Positions 25,687 to 34,100 of a DNA stretch of 64,000 bases are shown here, one piece after another. The notes below the pieces were generated by a model. It saw nothing but the letters and a program-made list of their open reading frames with translations, was not told where the DNA came from and ran no database searches. The stretch comes from Dokdonella_A sp039926025. Lineage in GTDB: Bacteria > Pseudomonadota > Gammaproteobacteria > Xanthomonadales > Rhodanobacteraceae. The stretch is from assembly GCA_039926025.1 (NCBI GenBank), contig JBDSXV010000232.1, positions 1-64,000 of the forward strand, given 5' to 3'. The stretch's first letter is position 1. Every line of letters starts with the position of its first letter. A program made the translations under genes and the position numbers.

Positions 25687-26644
25687 CAAGACGACCATAG
25701 AATGGACCGCCACCGAACATAGCGACGGTTCATTCTCTGCAGGCGCAACGTGGAATCCCTTGATCGGATGTAGTCGAGTGTCCACTGGATGCCGATTTTG
25801 CTACGCAGAACGTGTCGCTCATCGCTTCAGCGCCGTTCCTAACAACATTTTTCACGGCACCACTCGAATGGTCAACGGTGCGCCGACGTGGAACGGTGTC
25901 GTCAAGTTCAACGAGCGCGTTCTTGATCAGCCGCAGCGCTGGGCGCGGCCGCGACGCATATTTGTCAACAGCCTAAGTGACCTGTTTCACCCAATGGTGC
26001 AGGACGTTTGGCTCGATCGCATATTTGCAGCCATGGCGAACGCGCCGCAACACACATTCATTGCGCTCACGAAACGACCTGATCGCATGCGTGCGTATCT
26101 GGCGACGCGATCCTTTGAGCCTTCCTCGCGTCAATGGGGTTCGCCACGGTCCGGGCCGCCGGTGCCTTTGCCGCACCTCTGGATGGGGGTATCCGCTGAG
26201 AATCAAGAAACCTACGACGCGAGGGTCGAAGACCTCGTGAACACCAATTTGAAGGTGCGTTGGATTTCTTTTGAACCGTTGCTCGGCGCAATCGACCCAC
26301 GCTTCAACAGCAACGCGCCCAGCGAGCGCATGCTGCGATGGCATCGCCCTTTGAAAGATCGCCTGGACTGGATGGTTGTCGGCGGAGAATCCGGCCCAGG
26401 TGCGCGACCCTGCAACACCGACCACGTCGCCCAGCTGGTCGATGCCGCGCGATGTGCGGGACTTCCGATTTTCGTCAAGCAATTGGGCGCTCGCCCCGTC
26501 GACTCAGAGGGTTCGAGGATTGCATTGGTCGATCGCAAGGGTGGCGACGTCGCTGAATGGCCAGAGACGCTTCGCATTCGGCAGTTTCCGGCGATCGAGC
26601 ATTCACTACGGACGGAGCACAGCGCTGTGGCGGGAGCTCTATGA
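25679..26644 (+). CDS. DUF5131/phage Gp37-Gp68-like protein
   Basis: A 321-residue protein starting MSDKTTIEWTATEHSDGS. It has NPLIGCSRVSTGCRFCYAE, a Cys-x6-Cys-x2-Cys cluster reminiscent of Fe-S or radical-SAM-like sites, and then IALTKRPDR and LWMGVSAEN and ISFEPLLG. These are hallmarks of the Gp37/Gp68 family common in phages and plasmids. The chemistry of the family is not settled. It ends in an ATGA overlap. Confidence 0.82.
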   Translation: MSDKTTIEWTATEHSDGSFSAGATWNPLIGCSRVSTGCRFCYAERVAHRFSAVPNNIFHGTTRMVNGAPTWNGVVKFNERVLDQPQRWARPRRIFVNSLSDLFHPMVQDVWLDRIFAAMANAPQHTFIALTKRPDRMRAYLATRSFEPSSRQWGSPRSGPPVPLPHLWMGVSAENQETYDARVEDLVNTNLKVRWISFEPLLGAIDPRFNSNAPSERMLRWHRPLKDRLDWMVVGGESGPGARPCNTDHVAQLVDAARCAGLPIFVKQLGARPVDSEGSRIALVDRKGGDVAEWPETLRIRQFPAIEHSLRTEHSAVAGAL

Positions 26645-26967
26645 GCGCGAGTTCTTCCGGGCTGCTGACAGCAACGGTCACATCAGGCGCGGACCGCGCG
26701 CCGGTGTGTTTCACGAATACGCAGGGCTATGCCCCGTGGTCTGGCAAGCGGAGCCATACGCTTTCTGATAGTGACATCGCGGCAATACTCGACTACTGCG
26801 AGAGCGACGGCTACCGATGCGGATGGAATGATCAGCTGCAAGGCAACTGGAACCCACAGGCGCGGTGCCCGTTCCACGAAACCTTTCTCACCGACACGCC
26901 CCGCAGGCGCTGGCTTGCTCACTACCTTCGTGGCGGCGGCGATCAACAAGGCGAGTTGACCGAATGA
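26641..26967 (+). CDS. Hypothetical protein, 108 residues
   Basis: Starts MSASSSGLLTATVTSGADRA with ATGA overlap to the previous gene. It carries YRCGWNDQLQGNWNPQARCP, a Cys-pair-containing segment conserved in appearance, but no known motif. Part of a run of four small genes each joined by a 4-base overlap. Confidence 0.55.
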   Translation: MSASSSGLLTATVTSGADRAPVCFTNTQGYAPWSGKRSHTLSDSDIAAILDYCESDGYRCGWNDQLQGNWNPQARCPFHETFLTDTPRRRWLAHYLRGGGDQQGELTE

Positions 26968-27203
26968 CCATTGTTCGCGTCCATTCCGTCGACGAGATCA
27001 GCGATGCGCTTAGCGCACTCGCGCAGAACGATGTTCTCGCGTATGGGATCTGGCGATGCTCGCTCGCCGGCGACACGCCGCCCAACGAGCCGCGAGCCAT
27101 CTGGGTCGAGGGACCTATCGGCTTGGTGAAGCGATTTTCGCGCGGCGGAGCACGTCAACGCAAAGCGATTGTTCAATTTATACGTTCAAAGGAATGTCCA
27201 TGA
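26964..27203 (+). CDS. Hypothetical protein, 79 residues
   Basis: Starts MTIVRVHSVDEISDALSALA. A short alpha/beta protein with no motif. The ATGA overlaps at both ends make translation coupling very likely, which is the main reason for calling it. Confidence 0.55.
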   Translation: MTIVRVHSVDEISDALSALAQNDVLAYGIWRCSLAGDTPPNEPRAIWVEGPIGLVKRFSRGGARQRKAIVQFIRSKECP

Positions 27204-27406
27204 AGAAGAAAGCAGCGTCGCCACCGTCACCGCGGATTGCGTCCTCGGTGCCAACGACCACCGGCGAGCGTTCTGCTCCCACATGGGTGACCCTGATCGA
27301 GCCTCTCGAGCGAGCCTGCCGCGTGTGCGGATGTACCCAGAATCGTGCATGCCTTGGCGGTTGCTGGTGGATCGACATCGACCTATGCAGCGCGTGCGTG
27401 CGTTGA
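27200..27406 (+). CDS. Cys-rich zinc-finger-like small protein
   Basis: A 68-residue protein whose second half has a Cys cluster (ERACRVCGCTQNRACLGGC, then WWIDIDLCSAC) suggesting a bound zinc. Comparable small Cys-rich proteins occur in phage and plasmid modules. The start overlaps the preceding gene by ATGA. Role unknown. Confidence 0.6.
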   Translation: MKKKAASPPSPRIASSVPTTTGERSAPTWVTLIEPLERACRVCGCTQNRACLGGCWWIDIDLCSACVR

Positions 27407-27455
27407 GAGTGCGGTGGACAACGTCCAGTCCAAAGGATCACGAGGGTAGATATCA

Positions 27456-27959
27456 ATGGCGCTGACGAAAGGCGATCGCGAAGCGTTGAAAAACATGTTC
27501 TGTGGTCGGTGTGCTTACTGTGGCGCCGAACTGGCTGATCGCTGGCACGCCGACCATGTCGAGGCTGTTCGACGTCGCAGCAAATACGTGCGCGATCGAG
27601 GTTTCGTTGCCACGGGAGAGATGGATAGACCGGAGAACGATTGCCTCACGAACATGATGCCAGCGTGTGTGCCGTGCAATATCGACAAACATTCGTTCAC
27701 CCTCGAGCAGTGGCGAAAGAAGCTGTCGGAGACGTGCGGCGTGCTGCAGCGGAACAACCCCAATTACCGGCACGCCCTGCGATTTGGACTCGTGCAGGAG
27801 ACCGGAACGAAGATCCGGTTCTATTTTGAGACGACCGCAGGTGACGGCTCACCCGCGCGATGTGCCAGCGATCGCCAAAACGGCTTCGCCGCCGGCGGCG
27901 CCGTAATGATGCCACCATTCGCTACTAACGCTTCAAAGGGAGATCAGCAACATGGATGA
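27456..27959 (+). CDS. HNH-type nuclease domain protein
   Basis: A 167-residue protein with an HNH core. CAYCGAELADRWHADHVEAV contains the first Cys pair and the AD-H segment, and NMMPACVPCNIDKHSFTLEQW the second pair and final His. The Asn sits in ENDCLTNMMPAC. The metal-binding Cys pairs are intact. It may be a restriction-type or homing-type nuclease in the modification block. GAGGG ribosome-binding site. Confidence 0.85.
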   Translation: MALTKGDREALKNMFCGRCAYCGAELADRWHADHVEAVRRRSKYVRDRGFVATGEMDRPENDCLTNMMPACVPCNIDKHSFTLEQWRKKLSETCGVLQRNNPNYRHALRFGLVQETGTKIRFYFETTAGDGSPARCASDRQNGFAAGGAVMMPPFATNASKGDQQHG

Positions 27960-28512
27960 AACAAACGGAAACGGTGGCGTCGTCGTAGAGGCCGCACGCG
28001 ATGATCAACCCAGCCCAACGACGACGGCGGCAGATGTGTCGGTACAACTGGCCGCACCCATAGCTTCAAAACTTGATGCGGCGGCGGCTCTGCGCACGCT
28101 GCGTGGCTTCCTGAGCCAACAACAGCTACGCGCGATCGATGCAGGTTGCTGGAGCGACGACAGGCAGTTCTTCTACGACAAGCTCGTCGAGCTTGCGGAC
28201 ATTGTCCGGACCATGCCAAAGACGTACGAACAAGACGGAAAGTGTGAGGAAGCCATCGCCTACCTTCACTACTTCAGCGCCGGTGCCGACTGGTACATCA
28301 CGGAGAAGGACCTCGAACGCGAGCAGCACCAGGCATACGGACAAGCTGACCTCGGGCACGGGCCTGAGTGCGGCTACATCTCACTGGTCGAGCTGATGAC
28401 ACATGGCGTCGAGCTCGACTTTCATTTCAGTCCGAAGACGTTGGCCGAAATCAACCACATCACGTTATCTATCAATCCTGCGCTCTCACCTTCGTCTAAT
28501 TCCGGGTTCTGA
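27952..28512 (+). CDS. DUF2958-like protein
   Basis: A 186-residue protein. The central part DWYITEKDLEREQHQAYGQA and DLGHGPECGYISLVEL matches the pattern of DUF2958 proteins on mobile elements (a W-x-x-TE and DLG...E-x-GY-x-S segment). Function unknown. An AGGGAGA ribosome-binding site precedes the ATG. Last gene of the rightward block; it ends 12 bases before a convergent gene. Confidence 0.6.
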   Translation: MDETNGNGGVVVEAARDDQPSPTTTAADVSVQLAAPIASKLDAAAALRTLRGFLSQQQLRAIDAGCWSDDRQFFYDKLVELADIVRTMPKTYEQDGKCEEAIAYLHYFSAGADWYITEKDLEREQHQAYGQADLGHGPECGYISLVELMTHGVELDFHFSPKTLAEINHITLSINPALSPSSNSGF

Positions 28513-28524
28513 CGAAGGTGGCGC

Positions 28525-28878
28525 TCAAGCGCTAGGCCCCGTATTGTCCGACGGCGAAAGCCGCATCGCGGACGGATCATGCGGGGATACGTAGCCTTCC
28601 CAGTGCAACCATAGTGCCTCGGGTAGCTGTGCCAGCGCGTTGTCCATCTGCGAGAGCGTTTGCCCCGGAAATTCCGGGAACGCAGCAAGATCCGCGCGCG
28701 CGTGGCGCAACGCGTCGAGAAGATTCGCCAAAGACGTCCCGGTCAATGCTTGTGCCAATTCGTGGCAGTTGACGTCCAGCTGCAACGCAGCAGCACAAAC
28801 CGCGTTCTCCGCATCCACCTTCAAACGCTCAAGCTGCTGCCAGTCTTGCACTACAACCTGCTGCTGAGGATATTTCAT
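28525..28878 (-). CDS. Hypothetical protein with VDAENA segment
   Basis: About 117 residues, starting MKYPQQQVVVQDWQQLERLK. The LKVDAENAVCAAALQL segment recurs in shortened form (IEVDAENAAHAA) in the gene at 30514-31086, so the two share a module. The rest is a helical region plus WLHWEGYVSPHDPSA. Start chosen for a GGTGG stretch 9 bases upstream. Last gene of this leftward block. Function unknown. Confidence 0.55.
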   Translation of the reverse strand: MKYPQQQVVVQDWQQLERLKVDAENAVCAAALQLDVNCHELAQALTGTSLANLLDALRHARADLAAFPEFPGQTLSQMDNALAQLPEALWLHWEGYVSPHDPSAMRLSPSDNTGPSA

Positions 28879-28948
28879 AGGTATGTCCACCATCGAAAAA
28901 AAGCCACGGTTATTGTCGCCGCCATGTCCATGGTCAAGGACAATCGAA

Positions 28949-28971
28949 TTGTCCACAAGCTCTGTGGATAT
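28949..28971. other. Pair of DnaA-box-like sites, near-palindromic
   Basis: TTGTCCACA (28949-28957) and TGTGGATAT (28963-28971), each 8/9 to the DnaA-box consensus and facing each other as TCCACA-N5-TGTGGA. They lie in a 216-base gap (28879-29094) that holds no gene I can support. No replication initiator or iterons are seen nearby, so it may be a promoter-site palindrome instead. Confidence 0.3.
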
Positions 28972-29094
28972 CCCTGTGCGTAAGCAATGCGTTCATGCGA
29001 ATCCATGCCGTACGTAGGTGGTTCAATGCAGTTTGGTTACACATTGCTCAGCGGTGCAGTTTCGCTGCGCGCATCGCCACCATTGGCGAGAAAA

Positions 29095-29679
29095 TCAAAC
29101 GCCAGGGCCACGAATCCGTATCGATGAATTCGGCGTCGACTTGTCTTGCTCGTCAAGTTGGCGGAAAAAATCGCTGGACGATGTACTGAGCAGCTCTTCT
29201 CTCGTTACTCGCACGCTAAAGCCGCCAAAATCTCCTGGCCGGCCCTCACTGCCCCAGGAAGCCCCTTGCAGGTCAACATGCGGGACGAGCTCTGCTGGCA
29301 GATCACGAAGGACCGCCTGCACGACCTCATCCCAGTCTGGAACGTCATCGGACATGACACGCGTTACGAGTTGACTCACGAACAATTCACCGGCGTGCGC
29401 CGCGAGTCCCGTATCTTCAAGCCAGGTTCGAGCGCCGTCTTCCTCTGTCGAGTTGCCATACACGCTGAGCGGTGTCGTTCCAACATTAGGATTCACCCAA
29501 AGGTAGAGCTCGCTTCCCTCCTCTTCGATGATGAATCCCACCGCCTGGAGCGCAAGTCGATGCCACGCTTCGACGTCCTCCGCTGGAAGCATTGTCAGTG
29601 CCGTAATGCCTTCGCCGCTTTCCCACATACCGAGATGCTTTCCTCTTTCAATCCGACTGTTAGTGCGCGCACGGACCAT
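29095..29679 (-). CDS. Uncharacterised protein of about 194 residues
   Basis: Acidic soluble protein (MVRARTNSRIERGKHLGMWE...), with strands and helices such as TWLEDTGLAAHAGELFVSQL. No motif recognised. The start is uncertain: 29679 overlaps the neighbouring gene, while an internal ATG at 29628 (MWESGEG) follows a GAGGA. Function unknown. Confidence 0.5.
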   Translation of the reverse strand: MVRARTNSRIERGKHLGMWESGEGITALTMLPAEDVEAWHRLALQAVGFIIEEEGSELYLWVNPNVGTTPLSVYGNSTEEDGARTWLEDTGLAAHAGELFVSQLVTRVMSDDVPDWDEVVQAVLRDLPAELVPHVDLQGASWGSEGRPGDFGGFSVRVTREELLSTSSSDFFRQLDEQDKSTPNSSIRIRGPGV

Positions 29680-29932
29680 TGCCCGCTTCAACCATCACCG
29701 CCGTGGAATCATCTGATGTCCAAGGCAAGACCGCTCGCAATGCATCGACGTTGATCTCCAGACGCGCCTCCCAATCATCAAGCGCGCCTCGAATTTCTTC
29801 GGCGTCCTCCCCACAAAGCATCTGGACTTGCTCAAGATCCAGGCCGACGCCGTACCGCTCGCACAGCCTTCCGTCAAACTCCTTGAGCGCATCCAGCAGA
29901 ACGGAAATTGGCGGCGACATGTTGCTGGGCAT
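29660..29932 (-). CDS. Hypothetical acidic protein, 90 residues
   Basis: Starts MPSNMSPPISVLLDALKEFD. Mostly helical and acidic (EDAEEIRGALDDWEARLE). No motif. It overlaps the next gene's proposed start by about 20 bases. Called because it fills the gap in the block with normal protein composition. Confidence 0.5.
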   Translation of the reverse strand: MPSNMSPPISVLLDALKEFDGRLCERYGVGLDLEQVQMLCGEDAEEIRGALDDWEARLEINVDALRAVLPWTSDDSTAVMVEAGNGPCAH

Positions 29933-29966
29933 ACGGTGCTACCTCAAAGTCATCCATGCCGCCAAT

Positions 29967-30458
29967 TCAGTAAGGAAAGAACCACTGCGGATGACCGATG
30001 AACTCTCTCCATCCGAGCGGCCTTCCTTCGCGGATCTCGACGACAGCACGGGCCGCGTCAAGCGCCTTGACGGCGCCCGCGATCAACAGCGCGAAACACG
30101 CGACAAAAGCGTTGACTGCGGTAAGGAGCGAAGACGAGCGAAGTCCAACGGCACCTAATGCAATACCAATGGCAATCGATGCCACGCAACACCACCAGAC
30201 CGTCCTGGCGTTGCGTTGAATGATCCTCGCCTCATCCGGTGAGGGCATGATAATCACCACGTCTTCGCGCTCCGCCAGTGCGCGCTGTTCACGAACGCGA
30301 CCCATCAGCTCGGTCCACGCCGTATAGATCGCGTCACGTGCGTGCGTTGCATCGCCGCCAAACCGCTTGACCGCGGCGAGCGGAAATATCAGGTTGGCTG
30401 CACCTCGAACGAGGCGCCGGCCGCGCTTGGGTGAGTCCTGTTTCTCTGCCATCTTCAT
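29967..30458 (-). CDS. Two-helix membrane protein
   Basis: About 163 residues (MKMAEKQDSPKRGRRLVRGA...). It has two membrane helices, around residues 88-106 (CCVASIAIGIALGAVGL) and 112-130 (AFVACFALLIAGAV), and a positively charged N-terminus. A segment RFGGDATHARDAIYTAWTEL precedes them. An inner-membrane accessory of the element is plausible, but I cannot name one. Start chosen downstream of GAAGAGGGC. Confidence 0.6.
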   Translation of the reverse strand: MKMAEKQDSPKRGRRLVRGAANLIFPLAAVKRFGGDATHARDAIYTAWTELMGRVREQRALAEREDVVIIMPSPDEARIIQRNARTVWWCCVASIAIGIALGAVGLRSSSLLTAVNAFVACFALLIAGAVKALDAARAVVEIREGRPLGWREFIGHPQWFFPY

Positions 30459-30513
30459 GCCCTCTTCTTCATGCAATGATTATGCGCCACACGAGCTCCT
30501 TTTCGGCGTTGTT

Positions 30514-31086
30514 TCACGCTGGAAATGGTCCGCCGGCGGCTGCATCCATTGACGTCTCTTCATCGGCGCTCACCAGCATCGATGCAATCGAGTCCGGCAA
30601 GCGCATGGCCACGTCATCGGCAAGGGCTTCGGCCGTATTCACCGCAAACGCCAGGTCCCCCCGTTCCCAGTTGGCGACAATCGTGCGGATCGAGGCGACC
30701 AGGTGCACCACGTCATCCGTTGTTACGGGACTCTGCTGAAAGAGCAGTCCGATCCCGCGCAAGTTGCTGGCCAGCGCCGGCGACGCCGAATGGAGACGGC
30801 TTGCAGCGTCCTCGAGCACGGCCGCAATGCCCGCATCATCGCGCCCTGTCCGCAACAGCGCTTCTCGCTGGGCGATCGAAGGGTCCACCAATTCGATCGG
30901 CGGTGCCTTGCTTGCTGGATCCGGATCCGCATCGAACATCTGCGCTGGTGCCGAACGATCCGCGGGTTGCACACGGAAGATCGACGCAATGCCATCCGGG
31001 TCTTTCTGGCGCGCAAGCGCCTCGACGGCCGCGTGCGCAGCGTTTTCCGCATCCACTTCTATGGCCCAACTGACGTTGTACATCAT
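30514..31086 (-). CDS. Hypothetical protein with VDAENA segment
   Basis: About 190 residues, starting MMYNVSWAIEVDAENAAHAA after GGAG. The VDAENA stretch matches that of the gene at 28525-28878. The C-terminal half contains TTDDVVHLVASIRTIVANWE and a helical acidic end. It lies 28 bases downstream of the giant methylase-helicase. Function unknown. Confidence 0.6.
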   Translation of the reverse strand: MMYNVSWAIEVDAENAAHAAVEALARQKDPDGIASIFRVQPADRSAPAQMFDADPDPASKAPPIELVDPSIAQREALLRTGRDDAGIAAVLEDAASRLHSASPALASNLRGIGLLFQQSPVTTDDVVHLVASIRTIVANWERGDLAFAVNTAEALADDVAMRLPDSIASMLVSADEETSMDAAAGGPFPA

Positions 31087-31114
31087 GGTCAACGCTCCGT
31101 TCATTCCTTAGCCG

Positions 31115-34100
31115 TTATCCACGCATGCCGACGGCACCCGCGATCGCGATCTCGGTGTCCCGCTCCGACCGTGCGTCGTCGTGGTCCGAACTGCGTTCGT
31201 CCTCCGTCTCGTTGTCACCGCCCCAACTGGTGTCCAGCATGTCGTCGTCGGTCGACGGCGCCGTACAGAGGACGGCGTTGTTCTTCTTCAGAAACGCGTT
31301 GAAGTCCGCAATCGCGGATGAATTCTTCACAACGACCTGTGCGTTGCGGCGCTCGAGCTCGATGTTCGCCTCGCTCTGCCGCGCCAGCAACGCCTCGAAG
31401 GCCGCCTCCAGCGGCCACTCAACTCCGAATTCCTTCTCGAAGCGTGTGATGCTCTTCTTGCCGTCCTCGATGCGCTGAGCGACCTTCGCAGGGGCGGCCC
31501 TGACCATCTCAGCCGTGGACTCCATTCGCTTGACGAGCGCGATGGGATTGGGCGTGAAATCGACCTGAAAGCGCCCGTTGCTGCGATCATCCGCGGACCC
31601 CACCAGCTCCATGCGCGGACCCATGACGGAACTGGTCATGATCGCCGTCAGCCCCATCACGTTTGCGACGACATGCGTGCGCCAAGGTTCCTTGGAAGCG
31701 ATGTCGATCGCCGCGATAACCGCCTCGCCTGCTCGCACGAATGCCTTGTCGCCGGTGAACGGTCGCCCGTTGACCGAGACCGACGGCTCGCCCACCAACG
31801 GCGGCGTCACCCTGTCAGCGATCGCCGAGATCCAAACCAGCTCTTTCTCGTCATGCTCAAGATGCTGCCGAGCGTTGGAGAGTTCGTATCGAAGCGAACC
31901 CTGCGTTTGATTGTGGCCATCGCGCAGCATGCGCAATTGCCGCACCTCGGCGTCGACGGTGCACTTCTCTTTCACCAACGGATCGCCGGACGCCATGGCT
32001 TCGATTTCTTCGTAGCTCATGGAGGCCGAAGGATCCTCCGTCATTCGGCGAGCCAGGCCTTCGCCATCGGTGTTTGCGGCCATGCCATCCATCAGCTGCC
32101 CGATGAACCGACTCTTGAGCAACACGAGATGCCAGTTCCAATCTTCGAGCAGTCCTTGCGTCACGTACGTGTAGATCGCGATTTCCTTGTTCTGGTTACC
32201 TTGACGAATACCGCGACCGTTGCGCTGAATCACGGCACCTGGATGGAAGGGTGCGTTGACGTGATGGAGTGCGACAATGCGATCCTGCACGTTCGTGCCC
32301 TCGCCCATCTTCTCGGTCGAGCCCAGCAGCACACGGACCTTTCCCTCGCGTACGTGACGAAACAGGTCGGCCTTGACCTGATCTGTCTTGCAGTCGTGGA
32401 TGAACGCGATCTCGGCTGCCGCGACACCCAACTGGATCAATTCGGCACGGATCTCGGCGTAAGCGTTCCACAGTCCCTTGCCGGGTGTGCCGAAATCCAG
32501 AAATACCAGCTGCGTCCCTCGCGTGGCTTCCGATGCGATGTAATCCTTCGCCACTTGGGTCGCCACTTCGTGCAACTTACCGCCGGCGTGTTCGCCGCCA
32601 AGACCGGGGTACATCGTGCGCAGGTCCAGCGCCGCGCGCCGCGCGTCGCCTAGCACCGCCAGAATGTTGTCGGACCCCGGCTCGTTTGTCCTGCCGCGTT
32701 GCCGAATCGTCACGACACGTTCGGCCAGCACCTCGCGGTACAAGGACTGCAGCGGCGTGGGTGGCGTGACAATCGTGCGGAACGTCGGATTGGGCCGCGC
32801 GAAATCCGCCGCCGAATCGGCGACCGCATCGGTCACCTGCGCGAACATTGCGACGAGCTCGGGGACGTTGCGCACCTCCGCCAGGCGCCGGACCGTGCGG
32901 AAACCGGCACCGCCCGGATCGGGTTCGAGCGATGCGACCGGCTCGCCGAACTGGGCGACCCAGGCATCGAAGGTATGGACCGCGGCTTCCTCGAGCAGGC
33001 CTGGACTCAGATAGCGCTGCAGGTTGAAGATTTCAGCGAGCGTGTTCACGACCGGTGTGCCGGTGGCGAAGATCACGCGCTTGTTGTTCTGCTGCATGAA
33101 CCAGACTTTGGATGCCAGATCGGAGGCGCGCTGCGCGGCCGCCGTCGGAATGCCCAACATCTGTTCGCGCGTCAGCACCTGCAGGTTCTTGTAGTTCTGC
33201 GCCTCGTCGACGAACAGCGCATCGATGCCGAGGTCGGCGATCGTCACGCGCCCATCGTCCTTCTCCCCGAGATTCAAAAGCTCCGTGAGCTTCGTCTTCG
33301 CCGCAGCACGACGTTTCTCCAGCGACTTGACCTGTCGAGTCCGGGGCTTGCCCGACACATCGGACGCCGTCGCCTCGTGAGCGAGCGCCATTTCGATGTG
33401 GCTGAGCTCTTCATTGAGAAAGCGGATCTCCGCATCCTTCGGCAGCCGAATCCGTTTGAAAGCCTCGGGCGTGACGAGCACGATATCCGCGTTGCGCATT
33501 TGCACCCGACGCCAGAATTGCATGCGACCCTTCGGATTGAGATCCTCCGATCGGATCATCAACACGCGCGCCTCGGGGAACCACCGCTTCACTTCGGCCG
33601 CTGCCTGATAAAGCGTGTTCTTGCGTACAACGATCATCGACTTGTTCGCGAGCTCCAGCGACTTCAACTTCATCGCCGCCGATCCCATCGTTGCCGTCTT
33701 GCCAAAGCCGACTGGGTGCGCGAGAAGCGTGTTCTGTTCCATGACGATGCGCATCACGCCGCGCGCCTGGCGCGGTCGAAGTTGGCGTGTCATCGCCATA
33801 CCGGGCACCGTCACCGGGATGCCGGAGTAGTCCGGCGAACGGTGACTCCTGAACTTCTCGTTGTAGATCACCTCGAGACGCTGTGAACGTTCGAGGTCCG
33901 ACCAGATCCAGCGGCCGAACTCGGCGCGGATCTCTTTCTGGCGCTCGATCGCGATCGCCGTCTGCGTCGGATTCAGGACCAGTTCGTCGAGCGCATTCTT
34001 GTCGAAGACCTTCGGCATCTGGCCACGCAGCGCGAGCTCGATCAACTCGCCGGCACCGAACCGCGCGGTACCCCAGCGCGGCGCCTTCAGATGCTTCGGG

